Shown: one piece after another, positions 63,879 through 64,000 of the stretch
Numbering within the stretch: the stretch's first letter is position 1
Layout of the letters: each line of letters opens with the position of its first letter
Assembly (NCBI GenBank): GCA_015679245.1
Contig: CP064953.1
Location: 1-64,000, forward strand
Reading direction: 5' to 3'
DNA from: Actinomycetaceae bacterium zg-1166
Lineage (GTDB): Bacteria > Actinomycetota > Actinomycetes > Actinomycetales > Actinomycetaceae
Length of the DNA stretch: 64,000 nucleotides
Translations under genes and position numbers: made by a program
The notes under the pieces: model-generated
The model's input: only the letters and a program-made list of their open reading frames with translations
Database searches by the model: none
Told to the model about the DNA's origin: nothing

Positions 63879-64000
63879 CTTGATTTTTCCCGACGATGTC
63901 TGTGCACGACGAGCGGCATGTGAACGGGAGAGATGAGGCGTGTAAGTAGGGGTAAGTGTGGGGTGCGCGGCGGGTTCGTCGTCGGAAAAGTGATGAAGTG

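Overview
This window is chromosomal DNA from a moderately GC-rich actinobacterium around the replication origin. The family is most likely Actinomycetaceae (an Actinomyces, Arcanobacterium or Trueperella relative); that placement is inferred from gene order and protein style, not from an rRNA. The supporting block is dnaA-dnaN-recF-dciA-gyrB-gyrA-DUF3566, then tRNA-Ile, a 39-residue DLW-39 gene, tRNA-Ala, crgA, a class E sortase, pabA, and the kinase/cell-wall cluster pknB-pbpA-rodA-pstP-fhaB-fhaA. This combination is typical of Actinobacteria. No prophage, insertion sequence, CRISPR array or restriction system is visible.

Layout. 1-11.5 kb: origin and replication initiation, clamp, recombination and gyrase genes. 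11.5-15.2 kb: two tRNAs, DLW-39, a DnaA-box cluster, crgA, sortase E, a 52-residue membrane protein and a glutamine amidotransferase. 15.4-22.9 kb: a minus-strand operon for Ser/Thr phospho-signalling and cell-wall elongation, with pknB but no pknA. 23-29 kb: class Ib ribonucleotide reductase (nrdHIE, an S4-domain gene, nrdF), headed by DnaA boxes and a pair of NrdR boxes, followed by a convergent XRE regulator. 29.6-31 kb: a secreted, membrane-anchored PAP2 phosphatase homologue whose catalytic motifs are destroyed. 31.6-34.8 kb: a MATE exporter and dnaB, with another DnaA-box cluster upstream of dnaB. 35-39 kb: a TetR/ABC-ATPase/YhgE-Pip operon with twin palindromic operators. 39-47 kb: metabolic and stress genes (PdxK/ThiD-like kinase, aldo-keto reductase, prolyl aminopeptidase, PlsC-like acyltransferase, IlvA, CYTH phosphatase, CsbD, MgtC). 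47-51 kb: an MFS-LacI-nucleoside hydrolase operon with a candidate LacI operator. 51-54 kb: zinc alcohol dehydrogenase, a NifX-like protein with a cysteine-rich tail, and a GNAT acetyltransferase. 53.7-57.8 kb: an ABC exporter divergent from a two-component system. 57.9-64 kb: a YbjN-like pair, a lipoprotein, DUF4261, a low-molecular-weight tyrosine phosphatase, tRNA-Arg, DUF1684 and a peptidase S51 homologue.

The main unifying signal is replication control. Besides the origin, clusters of DnaA boxes lie upstream of nrdHIE, upstream of dnaB, and in a gene-free stretch near 12.27 kb. DnaA may therefore coordinate initiation, helicase supply and dNTP supply here. The oddest single gene is the PAP2-like pseudophosphatase at 29.65-31.0 kb. 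Many intergenic regions carry long, near-perfect inverted repeats, several without the usual U-tract of a terminator.
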